The notes beneath the pieces were generated by a model. It had not been told where the DNA came from and ran no database searches. It was given only the letters and a program-made list of their open reading frames with translations. From Desulfobacteraceae bacterium UBA2174 (GTDB lineage: Bacteria; Desulfobacterota; Desulfobacteria; Desulfobacterales; UBA2174), in NCBI GenBank assembly GCA_002327445.1, contig DCWA01000029.1:1-64000 (forward strand): a stretch of DNA of 64,000 nucleotides. The letters run 5' to 3'. This document shows positions 53,523-61,888 of the stretch, piece after piece. Made by a program: the position numbers and the translations under genes. Each line of letters begins with the position of its first letter. Position 1 is the first letter of the stretch.

Positions 53523-54416
53523 ATGTCGATACTGGCAACGCAAGATACGAGGGTCATCGTTCAAGGAATCACCGGCCGGGAGGCGACCGCCTTCACCAAG
53601 GACATGATGGATTACGGCACCCGCGTGGTGGCCGGGGTGACCCCCGGCAAAAAAGGGCAGTCCATCTACGGGGTGCCGGTTTTCGACACGGTGCGCCAGG
53701 CTCTCAGGGCGCAGCCGGCCGATGCCTCGGTCATCTCGGTGCCGCCGGCCCTGGTGAAGGGGGCGGCCCTGGAGGCCCTGGAAAACGGCATCCGGCTCCT
53801 GGTGATCGTCTCGGAGCGCGTGCCGCGCCGGGACACCGTCGAGATCCTGGAAATCGCCCGGGAGCGCGGCGCCCGGGTCATCGGTCCCAACACCCTGGGG
53901 CTGATCTCCCCGGGGAGGATCAAGCTGGGCATGGCCGGCGGACCGGTGGACGATGTGCGCAAGGCGTACACCCCCGGGCCCGTCGGCATCGCCTCCCGCA
54001 GCGGCGGCATGACCACCGAAGTGGCCAACCTGCTGACGACCAACGGCATCGGCCAGAGCACCTGCATCGGCATCGGCGGCGATCCGGTGGTGGGATCCAA
54101 TTTCCTCGATCTGATCCCGCTGTTCGAGCAGGATCCAGAGACCAAGGCCGTGGTCCTCTTCAGCGAGCCCGGCGGGGTCATCGAGGAGCATCTGGCCGAA
54201 TACGTGACGGAAAACCGGGTCCGCACCCCTATCGTGGCCTTCATCGCCGGCCGGTTCGTCGACGAGATGCCCGGGGTCCGCTTCGGCCATGCCGCCACCA
54301 TCGTCGAAGGGGACCGGGGCAGCGCCCGGGGAAAGATCGAGCGGCTGCGGGAGGCCGGCATTCACGTGGCCGACGCCTTTTCGGACATTGTCCGCATCCT
54401 CAAGGAGAGGATTTGA
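53523..54416 (+). CDS. Succinyl-CoA/malate-CoA ligase-like alpha subunit
   Basis: A 297-residue SucD/MtkB-type subunit. The CoA-binding N-terminus reads VIVQGITGREATAFTKDM and the nucleotide site VGIASRSGGMTTEV. The phosphorylated histidine lies in RFGHAATIVEGDRGSA (about residue 259). In standard SucD this region reads GHAGAI; the GHAATI variant is seen in related ligases for other acids. It follows the beta subunit by 12 bases. Confidence 0.85.
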   Translation: MSILATQDTRVIVQGITGREATAFTKDMMDYGTRVVAGVTPGKKGQSIYGVPVFDTVRQALRAQPADASVISVPPALVKGAALEALENGIRLLVIVSERVPRRDTVEILEIARERGARVIGPNTLGLISPGRIKLGMAGGPVDDVRKAYTPGPVGIASRSGGMTTEVANLLTTNGIGQSTCIGIGGDPVVGSNFLDLIPLFEQDPETKAVVLFSEPGGVIEEHLAEYVTENRVRTPIVAFIAGRFVDEMPGVRFGHAATIVEGDRGSARGKIERLREAGIHVADAFSDIVRILKERI

Positions 54417-54428
54417 GAGGAGTTTGAA

Positions 54429-55019
54429 ATGAAGCTCAACGCGGTTGAAGAGAAGATCTGGCGCCAGGTGTCCCAAGACCTGGAAAACGAGCGCGTGGCC
54501 AGCCCGGACCACGTCCAGCGCATGACCGACTGGTGCCAGCAGCTCGGTCCCGAACAGGGGGCGGACATGGAGAGCCTGGTGGCCGGGGCCCTGGTCCACG
54601 ACATCGGGGTGCTCACCGACCGCAAGCTGCATTACCTCGCCGGCAAGCCCGTCGCGGAAAAGATCCTCCGGGACGCCGGCCTGCCCGAGGAGAAGATCGC
54701 CCCGGCGCTCCACGTGCTGGAATCCCACAGCCGCTATGGCGGCCCCGATCCGGCGTCGCTGGAAGCCCGGGTGGGCCAGGACGCCGACGCCCTGGAATAC
54801 ATCGGCGCCATCGGCATCCTGCGGGCCGTGGTGCGCGGGCTGACGGACGGCTCCTTCAACGGACGGATCGGCGACTTTCCCGATTACCTCAAAAACCTGC
54901 TGAAAAAGGTGGAAGGCACCTTCCACACCGAGGCGGCCCGGCGCATCGGCACCGAACGCATCGCCTACATGCGCCGCTTTCTGGAACGCGTGGAATCCGA
55001 ACTCGGAGGCAAGGCCTGA
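54429..55019 (+). CDS. HD-domain phosphohydrolase
   Basis: A 196-residue HD protein. The metal-binding pattern is complete: DHVQRM (His), ALVHDIGV (His-Asp), ESHSRYG (His) and QDADALEYIGAIGI (Asp). The fold resembles small HD hydrolases acting on nucleotides. It is unusual inside a CoA-ligase/lyase operon, wedged 12 bases after the ligase alpha gene and 1 base before the lyase gene. A regulatory or housekeeping clean-up role is possible; the substrate is unknown. Confidence 0.8.
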   Translation: MKLNAVEEKIWRQVSQDLENERVASPDHVQRMTDWCQQLGPEQGADMESLVAGALVHDIGVLTDRKLHYLAGKPVAEKILRDAGLPEEKIAPALHVLESHSRYGGPDPASLEARVGQDADALEYIGAIGILRAVVRGLTDGSFNGRIGDFPDYLKNLLKKVEGTFHTEAARRIGTERIAYMRRFLERVESELGGKA

Positions 55020-55020
55020 C

Positions 55021-55929
55021 ATGAACCCCATCGAACTGTCGCGCTCCGCCCTCTTCGTGCCGGGCAACCGCCCCGATCGCATCGACAAGGCGGTGGCCAC
55101 GGCGGCCGACCTGGTGATCGTCGATCTGGAGGATGCCGTCCCCCTCGCCGAAAAACGGGCGGTTCTTCCCGTGGTCCGGGAAAAGGTGGGCCTCCACGGG
55201 GAACAGCGGCCGATCATGGTTCGGGTCAACGCCTTGGAGACTGGGCTCACCGAGGGCGATCTGGCTGGCGTTGTCGGACCGGGGCTGGCGGCGGTGATGC
55301 TGCCCAAGGTGCAAACGGCCGCGGACCTCGCCGGCATGGAGCGCCTGCTCCTCGCGGCGGAGGATGCCTCGGGCCGCCAACGGGGATCGGTGCGGCTCGT
55401 GGCGCTGGTGGAGACCGCCCTGGGGGTGGAGAACGCCCATGCCATCGCCGCCGCGGCGCAGTCCGAAGCGCCCCGGCTCCACACCATCGCCTTCGGGGCC
55501 GCCGATTTCAGCTTGGACATGGGCATGTCGCTTTCCAAGAGCGGTGAGGAACTCGCCTATCCCCGGGCCCGCATCGCCGTGGCCTGCCGGGCCGCGGGCA
55601 TCGCCCCGCCCCTGGACACGCCGTACATGATCGATCTGAAGGACCGGGCGGCCTTCGAGGCCGACGTGCAGCGGGCAAAGGGCCTGGGTTACGGCGGCAA
55701 GTTGTGCATCCACCCGGATCAGGTGGGATTCTGCAATCGGACCTTCTCTCCCTCCGAGAAGGAGGTCGCCTTCGCCGTCAAGACGATCGCCGCCTTCGAG
55801 GCCGCGGAGGCCGCCGGGCAGGCGGCCATCCAGGTGGAGGGAAAATTCGTCGACTACCCGGTGGTCGCCAGGGCGCAGCGGATCGTGGCCTTCGCCCGCA
55901 AGATCGGCCGGGCCCCGGCAACGGAGTGA
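55021..55929 (+). CDS. CitE-like acyl-CoA lyase (HpcH/HpaI family)
   Basis: A 302-residue TIM-barrel lyase of the citrate lyase beta-like group, which includes malyl-CoA and citramalyl-CoA lyases. Visible parts are RSALFVPGNRPDRIDKA, the metal-binding VIVDLEDAVPLAEK, FGAADFSLDMG and the C-terminal CIHPDQV. Next to a two-subunit CoA ligase, the most likely reaction is cleavage of malyl-CoA to acetyl-CoA and glyoxylate, or of citramalyl-CoA to acetyl-CoA and pyruvate. True citrate lyase is unlikely, since its alpha and gamma subunits are absent here. Confidence 0.85.
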   Translation: MNPIELSRSALFVPGNRPDRIDKAVATAADLVIVDLEDAVPLAEKRAVLPVVREKVGLHGEQRPIMVRVNALETGLTEGDLAGVVGPGLAAVMLPKVQTAADLAGMERLLLAAEDASGRQRGSVRLVALVETALGVENAHAIAAAAQSEAPRLHTIAFGAADFSLDMGMSLSKSGEELAYPRARIAVACRAAGIAPPLDTPYMIDLKDRAAFEADVQRAKGLGYGGKLCIHPDQVGFCNRTFSPSEKEVAFAVKTIAAFEAAEAAGQAAIQVEGKFVDYPVVARAQRIVAFARKIGRAPATE

Positions 55930-55931
55930 AA

Positions 55932-56162
55932 ATGGAGACACATCCCATGGGAGTATTCGTCAGGATCCACATCGACCTGGACAAGTGCCAAGACCCGCAG
56001 GAGGTCAAGGCGTGGACGGGAGTCTGCCCGGTGGGCATTTTCAAGCTGGTGAACGGCCAGCCGGTGGTCGTCGAGGAAAACGAGGACGAGTGCACCTTCT
56101 GCGGGCTTTGCCTCCAGGCGTGCCCCGGCGGCGCCATCCGGATCGAAAAACTCTACGAGTAG
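55932..56162 (+). CDS. Small 4Fe-4S ferredoxin-like protein
   Basis: A 76-residue protein with one full cluster motif, C-x2-C-x2-C-x3-CP, in CTFCGLCLQACPGG (about 56-69). The second site is reduced to two cysteines (DKCQD and GVCPVG), so it probably holds one cluster. The ATG at 55932 follows GGAG by 5 bases; an in-frame ATG at 55947 is possible. It lies directly behind the lyase gene and may carry electrons for the operon's redox enzyme. Confidence 0.8.
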   Translation: METHPMGVFVRIHIDLDKCQDPQEVKAWTGVCPVGIFKLVNGQPVVVEENEDECTFCGLCLQACPGGAIRIEKLYE

Positions 56163-56181
56163 GCAAAGGCGGGAGGCGGTC

Positions 56182-56877
56182 ATGCTGGGCGAAAGCCAAA
56201 TCGCCGAGATCCGCCCGACCGGGTTGGGCCACCAGGTGGCCCGGGCCCTGGCCGAGGCGATCCTGGAAGGAAAGATCAAAGGCGGGGACCAACTGCTCGA
56301 AGTGGAGCTGCAAAAACACTTCGGCGTCAGCCGCTCCCCCCTGCGCGAAGCCTTCCGCGAGCTGGAGAAGCAGGGCCTGGTGGTCATCGTCCCGCGCAAG
56401 GGGACGTTCGTCAAGCGCATCACGCGCCAGGACATCGAGGAGAACTTCCCGGTCCGGGCCGAGCTGGAGGGATTGGCGGCGCGCCTGGCGGCCAGCCGCC
56501 TGGACGCGACCGGGCTGGAAAAATTGGAAGCGCTGCTCGGGGAGATGAAGGCGGCGGTGGCCCGGGGGGACACCAAAACCTATTATTCCCGGCACCTGCA
56601 GTTTCACGAGACCTTCATCGCCCTTTCGGGCAACGAACTGCTCATCGGCCTGCTCAAACATCTGCGGATGCAGAGCGTGTGGCACCGTTTCGCGTACCAG
56701 TACTACCGGGAAGACCTGGAGAAGGCCTTCCACGTGCACCGGGAGATCATGAATCTGTTCAAGGCCTCGCCGCCGGATCCCGCGGCTGTCGCGGCCAAGG
56801 TCACCGAGCACATCAATGTCGCCCGGGAGCGCTTTCTCTCCTATCTGACGGATTACGAGCGGCAGGCGCAACCCTAG
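56182..56877 (+). CDS. GntR-family (FadR/FCD) transcriptional regulator
   Basis: A 231-residue regulator. The winged helix at residues 10-75 has LGHQVARALAEAILEGKIKG, FGVSRSPLREAFRELEKQGL and VVIVPRKGTFV. The C-terminal helical FCD domain binds small organic acids. A GGAGG site precedes the ATG. It lies inside the operon and probably senses the pathway's substrate; the inverted repeat at 52271-52285 is a candidate operator. Confidence 0.9.
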   Translation: MLGESQIAEIRPTGLGHQVARALAEAILEGKIKGGDQLLEVELQKHFGVSRSPLREAFRELEKQGLVVIVPRKGTFVKRITRQDIEENFPVRAELEGLAARLAASRLDATGLEKLEALLGEMKAAVARGDTKTYYSRHLQFHETFIALSGNELLIGLLKHLRMQSVWHRFAYQYYREDLEKAFHVHREIMNLFKASPPDPAAVAAKVTEHINVARERFLSYLTDYERQAQP

Positions 56878-56935
56878 CGGACAAGGTCGCGGGCCGCGAC
56901 GCCGGCCCGCCCATCGACGGTTCAGGAGAATGCAC

Positions 56936-57757
56936 ATGGCGGATTCGGTTTCGGTACTGCGGAGGTGGTCCCTCAAGTTTCATCCATTGCTGGACGCTGT
57001 CGCGCATCTGGCGAAAATCCGGGGCTGGCCCTACCTGGCGGCCTGGGCCCACCGGATCACGGGTGCGATGCTGCTGCTGTATGTCTTCCTGCACATCTAC
57101 ACCCTCTCCTCCCTGAGCGATCCGGCGCGCTTCGACGCCAAGATGAAGATCCTCGGCTTCGCCTTCTTCGTCCTGTTGGAATTCCTTCTCGCCCTGCCGG
57201 TGATCTATCACGCCCTCAACGGCGGCCGCATCATCCTCTACGAGGTGTTCGAGAACCGCCGGGACCAACTGGTCCTCAAGTGGGTGATCGGCCTGGGCGG
57301 CCTGTACACGGCGATGCTGGCCGTTTTCATGCTGGCGGGCAACCAGAGCGTTTCGGCGCCTTTTTTCTGGATCTACACCGCCGCCGCCGCGGGCTGCCTG
57401 ACCTATGTCACCGTCACCCGGCTGCGCCGCTCCGGCGCCTCGCTGTTCTGGAAGCTGCAGCGCATCAGCGGCGCCTTTCTGTTCCTCATGGTGCCGGCCC
57501 ACATGCTCTTCATGCACCTCAACCCCGCCATGGGCCACGACGCCCAGGTCATCATCGCACGGATGGGCAATCTGTTCATCAAGCTCATCGACATGCTGCT
57601 GGTGACGGCGGTGCTCTACCACGGCAGCTACGGCCTTTATTCCATCGGCCAGGACTATATCCGGTCCGCCGGGGCCAGGGCCGGCCTGCTGGTGGGGGTG
57701 ACGGTCGCGGCCCTCGGCTTCGCCTGGGCGGGGCTGAAACTCATCGTGCAGGTATGA
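56936..57757 (+). CDS. sdhC: Succinate dehydrogenase/fumarate reductase cytochrome b subunit
   Basis: A 273-residue membrane protein with five hydrophobic segments, the single-subunit dihaem type (as in Wolinella FrdC or Bacillus SdhC). Candidate haem ligands are in AHRITGAMLLLYVFLHIY, YHALNGGRII, VPAHMLFMHL and LYHGSYGLYS. It anchors the flavoprotein and iron-sulfur subunits and passes electrons to or from quinone. I chose the ATG at 56936, 7 bases after AGGAG; an ATG 6 bases earlier is too close to the site. Confidence 0.88.
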   Translation: MADSVSVLRRWSLKFHPLLDAVAHLAKIRGWPYLAAWAHRITGAMLLLYVFLHIYTLSSLSDPARFDAKMKILGFAFFVLLEFLLALPVIYHALNGGRIILYEVFENRRDQLVLKWVIGLGGLYTAMLAVFMLAGNQSVSAPFFWIYTAAAAGCLTYVTVTRLRRSGASLFWKLQRISGAFLFLMVPAHMLFMHLNPAMGHDAQVIIARMGNLFIKLIDMLLVTAVLYHGSYGLYSIGQDYIRSAGARAGLLVGVTVAALGFAWAGLKLIVQV

Positions 57758-57783
57758 CCGTGCAGGTATGACAAGGAGCGCAC

Positions 57784-59583
57784 ATGGCAGATCGTTTCAA
57801 GATCCGTTCGACCGTCAAGTGTGACGTGCTCATCATCGGCGCCGGCGGTGCGGGGCTGCGCTGCGCCGCGGAAATTCTCGAGCGCCGCCCCGGCGCCCGG
57901 ATCATCGCCCTGACCAAGGTCTCCCACCCCCAGAAATCGCACACCGCCACCGCCCAGGGCGGCCTGGCGGCCGTGGATCCCCGCGACCCCAACGACGCCA
58001 ACATCTTCCACATGTTCGACACCTGGAAGGGCTCCGACTGCACCGCCGACCAGAATGTGGTCCGGAAGATCTGCGAATCGGCCTGGGAGCAGATCATCTG
58101 GCTGGAAAACCGCGGCATGCATTTCTCCCGCGATCCCCAGGGAAAACTGAGCAAGCGGACCTTCGGCGGGCACACGCGCAACTTCGGGGAGGCCTCGGCC
58201 TTCCGGGCCGTGTTCGAGGCGGACCGCACGGGCAAGGGAATCATGGACACCGGCTGGGGGGAATGCCTCAAGCGCGGCATCCACTTCATCCACCAAACGG
58301 TGGCCGTCGAGCTGCTGATCGAGGATCGGCACTGCGCCGGCTGCATCGCGTTCCAGCAGAAAAACGGCACCTTCGTCCAGATCCTGGCCAAGGCGACCGT
58401 TTTCGCCTCCGGCGGCAGCGGCCAGGTGTTCAAGGTGACGACCAACTGCCGTCAGAACACCGGCGACGGCCTGGCCCTGGTGATGGAGGCCGGCCTGCCC
58501 GTCATGGATCCGGAAGCGGTGCAGTTCCATCCCACCGGCATCGTGGGCCCCGGCATCCTGGCCAGCGAGACCCTGCGCTCGGTGGGCGGCATCCTGCGCA
58601 ACAAGGACGAAGAGCCCTTCATGGCCAAATACGCGCCCAAGATGAAGGAGCTGGCCCCGCGGGACCTGGTCGCCCGGGCCATCGAGTCGGAAATCCGCGA
58701 GGGCCGGGGGGTCATGAACCCGGATCACCAGATCCAGCATGTCTGGATCGACCTGCGGCACCTGCCCGCCGAGGTCCACGAACGGCAGATCCCCGAGGTC
58801 GTCAGTTTCTTCAAGCACTACGTGAACCTCGATCCGCGCACCCAGCTCTGCCCGGTGCGGCCGAGCAACCACTACCACATGGGCGGCATCCCGACCAACG
58901 AGTTCGGGGAGGTGCAGGACGCCGGGCAGCAGATCGTCGACGGGCTCTACGCCGTGGGCGAATGCGCCGCGGCCAGCTTCCACGGCTTCAATCGGCTCGG
59001 CACCAACTCGATTCTCGAACTCATCACCATGGGCAAGCATATCGGCGACCGGATCATCGAACGGCTCGAACGGGAGTCCTCGGTGCGGTCCGACATCGCA
59101 CCCTGCCGCTTCCAGGAGAAGTTCGCGGGGTATTTCGCCGCCGGCGGCGCCGACCACATCGGCCAGATCAGAAACATCCTGCGCGCCGTGATGACGGAGA
59201 AGGTGAGTGTTTTCCGCACCGAGGCGGGTATCCTTGAAGCCATCGAGACCCTGCGCGAACTCGACGAACGGGCCCGCAAGACCAAGCTCACCCAGCAGAG
59301 CACCGCCATGAACCAGGAGCTGGTGCAGCGCTGGGAGCTGGACAACCTCCTGGCCGTCTCCATGGCGATCTGCCAGGCGGCCCTGCATCGCAAGGAATCG
59401 CGGGGCGCCCATTTCCGGGACGATTTTCCCACCCGCAACGACGCCTTCCAGTATCACACCCTGGTGAGCACGACGGACGAATTCGGCAAGGTGGAACTGG
59501 GGCGCCGGGAGGTGGACATGACCATCTTCGGCGCCAAGGGCGAAAATTACGAGAAATTCGGCCTCATCGAACGTAAATACTAG
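57784..59583 (+). CDS. sdhA: Succinate dehydrogenase/fumarate reductase flavoprotein
   Basis: A 599-residue FAD-dependent subunit. Motifs are the dinucleotide-binding VLIIGAGGAGLR, the covalent-FAD histidine in SHTATAQGGLAA, QFHPTGIVGPGIL and VRPSNHYHMGGIPTNEFG. The usual TEG-x-RGEGG active-site loop reads SETLRSVGG: the Glu and Arg of the proton path are kept, but the following GEGG is changed. The subunit therefore belongs to the Sdh/Frd family, yet its preferred acid may differ from succinate. CAAGGAG lies upstream of the ATG. Confidence 0.9.
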   Translation: MADRFKIRSTVKCDVLIIGAGGAGLRCAAEILERRPGARIIALTKVSHPQKSHTATAQGGLAAVDPRDPNDANIFHMFDTWKGSDCTADQNVVRKICESAWEQIIWLENRGMHFSRDPQGKLSKRTFGGHTRNFGEASAFRAVFEADRTGKGIMDTGWGECLKRGIHFIHQTVAVELLIEDRHCAGCIAFQQKNGTFVQILAKATVFASGGSGQVFKVTTNCRQNTGDGLALVMEAGLPVMDPEAVQFHPTGIVGPGILASETLRSVGGILRNKDEEPFMAKYAPKMKELAPRDLVARAIESEIREGRGVMNPDHQIQHVWIDLRHLPAEVHERQIPEVVSFFKHYVNLDPRTQLCPVRPSNHYHMGGIPTNEFGEVQDAGQQIVDGLYAVGECAAASFHGFNRLGTNSILELITMGKHIGDRIIERLERESSVRSDIAPCRFQEKFAGYFAAGGADHIGQIRNILRAVMTEKVSVFRTEAGILEAIETLRELDERARKTKLTQQSTAMNQELVQRWELDNLLAVSMAICQAALHRKESRGAHFRDDFPTRNDAFQYHTLVSTTDEFGKVELGRREVDMTIFGAKGENYEKFGLIERKY

Positions 59584-59625
59584 CCCCCGGAATTCATTCG
59601 GGCGGGCTTCAAGAGCGAAAAAGCC

Positions 59626-60333
59626 ATGACGACCTACGATCTGACCCTGAAGGTTCATCGCTACGATCCGGATCGAGACAAATCATGGGTGCAGACCTAC
59701 CAACTGACGGCGGGCCGCATCCTGCGCTTTGTCGATCTGCTGCGCAAGATCAACGACGAGCAGGACCCGACCCTCGCCTGGGGGTCCTCCTGCGAGCACG
59801 GCCAGTGCGGCACCTGCTCGATGAAGATCAACGGCAAGCCGCTGCTGGCCTGCGAGCTGCTGGTGGAAAACGCCGTGGCCCAGTTCGGCACCACCACCTT
59901 CACCCTGGAGCCCCTCGGCGTGGCGCCGGTGGTGCGGGACCTGGTCATCGACACGGAAAAGGCCTACTTCCGCCTGGACAAGGTCAAGCCGTACATCATT
60001 CGTCCCAAGGCGCAGCCGGGCGAAGGCAAGGAGCACCTCGTCGACCCCAAGTCCTTGGAACGCTACGTGACGGCCACCCGCTGCATCAACTGCTTCTGCT
60101 GCACCGAAGCCTGCATCGCCAGCCACCACAACTTCCTCGGTCCCAACGCCATGCTCGCCACCATCGTGCGCCTGATGGACGACCGGGAGGAGGAAAAGGA
60201 AGAGCGGCTCAAGTGCCTCTACAGCAACGAGGGTGTCTATCGCTGCCACTCGTCCCGGGCCTGCTCGCATGTCTGCCCCAAGGGAATCGACGTGGCTCAC
60301 TACATCGCCCTGGCCAAGGCCGGCGCCTTCTAG
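59626..60333 (+). CDS. sdhB: Succinate dehydrogenase/fumarate reductase iron-sulfur subunit
   Basis: A 235-residue electron-transfer subunit. The 2Fe-2S ligands are in SSCEHGQCGTCSMKINGKPL with a following Cys. The C-terminal clusters use CINCFCCTEAC and CHSSRACSHVCPKGID. All three cluster sites of the family are present. Gene order C-A-B matches the Wolinella/Bacillus type. Confidence 0.93.
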   Translation: MTTYDLTLKVHRYDPDRDKSWVQTYQLTAGRILRFVDLLRKINDEQDPTLAWGSSCEHGQCGTCSMKINGKPLLACELLVENAVAQFGTTTFTLEPLGVAPVVRDLVIDTEKAYFRLDKVKPYIIRPKAQPGEGKEHLVDPKSLERYVTATRCINCFCCTEACIASHHNFLGPNAMLATIVRLMDDREEEKEERLKCLYSNEGVYRCHSSRACSHVCPKGIDVAHYIALAKAGAF

Positions 60334-60363
60334 CCGCCCGGCGGCGGGGGCCGAGGAAACCCC

Positions 60364-61203
60364 ATGCGCACCATTGAAACGGTTAAGATCGTCGAGACGG
60401 TCAGGGATCTGGTCATGCGGGCCGCTGTGGAACTGGGCGACGACGTCCTCGCCGCCCTGGCCCGGGCCAAGGCGGTCGAGCCTTCGCCCACCGGCGCCGA
60501 GATCCTCGAACGCCTGATCGAAAATGCCGCCATCGCCCGGCACGAACGGATCCCCATCTGCCAGGACACCGGCATGGCCGTCGTCTTCGTCACCCTGGGC
60601 CAGGAGGTGCACATCGCCGGCGGGTCCCTGAAGGAAGCCATCCACGAGGGGGTCCGGCGGGGTTATGCCGACGGGTATCTGCGCATGAGCGTCTGCGATC
60701 CCCTCACCCGCCGCAACACCGGCGACAACACCCCGGCGGTGATCCATATCGATCTGGTGCAAGGGGCGGAGCTGCGTCTCGATGTGGCCTTGAAGGGCTT
60801 CGGCTCGGAGAACATGAGCCGGGTGACGATGCTGCCGCCTTCGGCCGGAATCGAAGGGGCGAGGGATTTCGTCGTGGAGCGGGTGGCCGAAGCCGGCCCT
60901 AACCCCTGCCCGCCGGGAATCGTCGGCGTCGGCCTGGGCGGAACGATGGAGATGGCCGCCATCCTGGCCAAGAAGGCGTTGCTGAGACCCCTGGGCGCGT
61001 CGCACCCCGATCCGCGGATCGGTCGCCTGGAAACGGAATGGCGCGAACGGATCAACTGCCTCGGCATCGGTCCCCAGGGCCTCGGGGGGCGGACGACCTG
61101 TCTGGCGGTGCACATCGACGCCATGCCGACCCACATCGCCAGCATCCCGGTGGCCGTCAACATCCAGTGCCATGCTTCGAGGCATCTATCGGCCGACCTT
61201 TGA
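60364..61203 (+). CDS. Class I fumarase-type hydratase, alpha subunit
   Basis: A 279-residue catalytic subunit of the two-protein form of iron-sulfur hydratases (fumarase, tartrate dehydratase, mesaconase). RIPICQDTGMAVVFV carries one cluster-ligand Cys, and NPCPPGIVGVGLGGT the next region. The other ligand (INCLGIGPQGLGG) is close to the end. The cluster is oxygen-sensitive, fitting an anaerobe. Fumarate/malate is the default assignment; mesaconate/citramalate is possible in this setting. Confidence 0.88.
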   Translation: MRTIETVKIVETVRDLVMRAAVELGDDVLAALARAKAVEPSPTGAEILERLIENAAIARHERIPICQDTGMAVVFVTLGQEVHIAGGSLKEAIHEGVRRGYADGYLRMSVCDPLTRRNTGDNTPAVIHIDLVQGAELRLDVALKGFGSENMSRVTMLPPSAGIEGARDFVVERVAEAGPNPCPPGIVGVGLGGTMEMAAILAKKALLRPLGASHPDPRIGRLETEWRERINCLGIGPQGLGGRTTCLAVHIDAMPTHIASIPVAVNIQCHASRHLSADL

Positions 61204-61246
61204 AGCGGCCGGTCCTAAAATAAGACTAGAAAGAAGAGGTGAAGGG

Positions 61247-61846
61247 ATGGACGCGCCGGTTCGCCTGCAAACGCCCCTGGACAACGCCGCCGTCGAAGCC
61301 CTGCGCAGTGGCCAGCGCATCCTGCTCAGCGGGATCGTCTACACGGCCCGCGATGCGGCCCACAAGCGTCTGGTGGCCGCCATCGAAGCCGGCGATCCCC
61401 TCCCCTTGCCGCTGGAGGGGCAGGTCATCTACTACGTCGGCCCGACCCCGCCCCGCCCCGGCCATGTCATCGGCGCCGCCGGACCGACCACGAGCTACCG
61501 GATGGACCCGTATGCCCCGGCGCTGATCGCCCGCGGCCTGAAGGCGATGATCAGCAAGGGCGCGCGGGGATCGGCGGTCAAGGAGGCCATGCGCACCTTT
61601 AAAGCCGTCTACTTGGCCGCCATCGGCGGGGCCGGAGCCCTCATGGCCCGATCGGTGCGGGCCGCCGAGATGGTGGCCTATCCGGATCTGGGCACCGAGG
61701 CGATCCGGCGCCTGGTGGTGGCGGACATGCCGCTCATCGTCGTCAACGACGTGCATGGCGGCGACCTGTACGTGGAAGGTAGCGCGGCCTACCGCCTTCC
61801 CTTCCCTTCCCCGGAGAAACGACTCACTTCTTTACCGCCGGTTTAG
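61247..61846 (+). CDS. Class I fumarase-type hydratase, beta subunit
   Basis: A 199-residue partner of the alpha subunit, matching the C-terminal domain of class I fumarase: GIVYTARDAAHKR (catalytic Arg-Asp region), YYVGPTP, GPTTSYRMDPYAPAL and KGARGSAVKEA. The ATG at 61247 has AGAGGTGAA just before it. The two-gene split is normal in many bacteria and archaea. Confidence 0.88.
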   Translation: MDAPVRLQTPLDNAAVEALRSGQRILLSGIVYTARDAAHKRLVAAIEAGDPLPLPLEGQVIYYVGPTPPRPGHVIGAAGPTTSYRMDPYAPALIARGLKAMISKGARGSAVKEAMRTFKAVYLAAIGGAGALMARSVRAAEMVAYPDLGTEAIRRLVVADMPLIVVNDVHGGDLYVEGSAAYRLPFPSPEKRLTSLPPV

Positions 61847-61888
61847 GCCCGTGGATCGAGCCGGTCCGGTCATTACCTGGAGGTGCGG

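Noticed and set aside
52221..55538. 1105-codon minus-strand frame through the ligase, HD and lyase genes
   Set aside because: Spans several well-supported genes on the other strand; an artefact of GC-rich codon use.
55021..55929. Citrate lyase beta subunit (citE proper)
   Set aside because: No citD, citF, citX or citG nearby; adjoining CoA ligase genes favour a stand-alone acyl-CoA lyase.
57655..59658. 667-codon minus-strand frame opposite the flavoprotein gene
   Set aside because: Shadow of sdhA; no recognisable domain.
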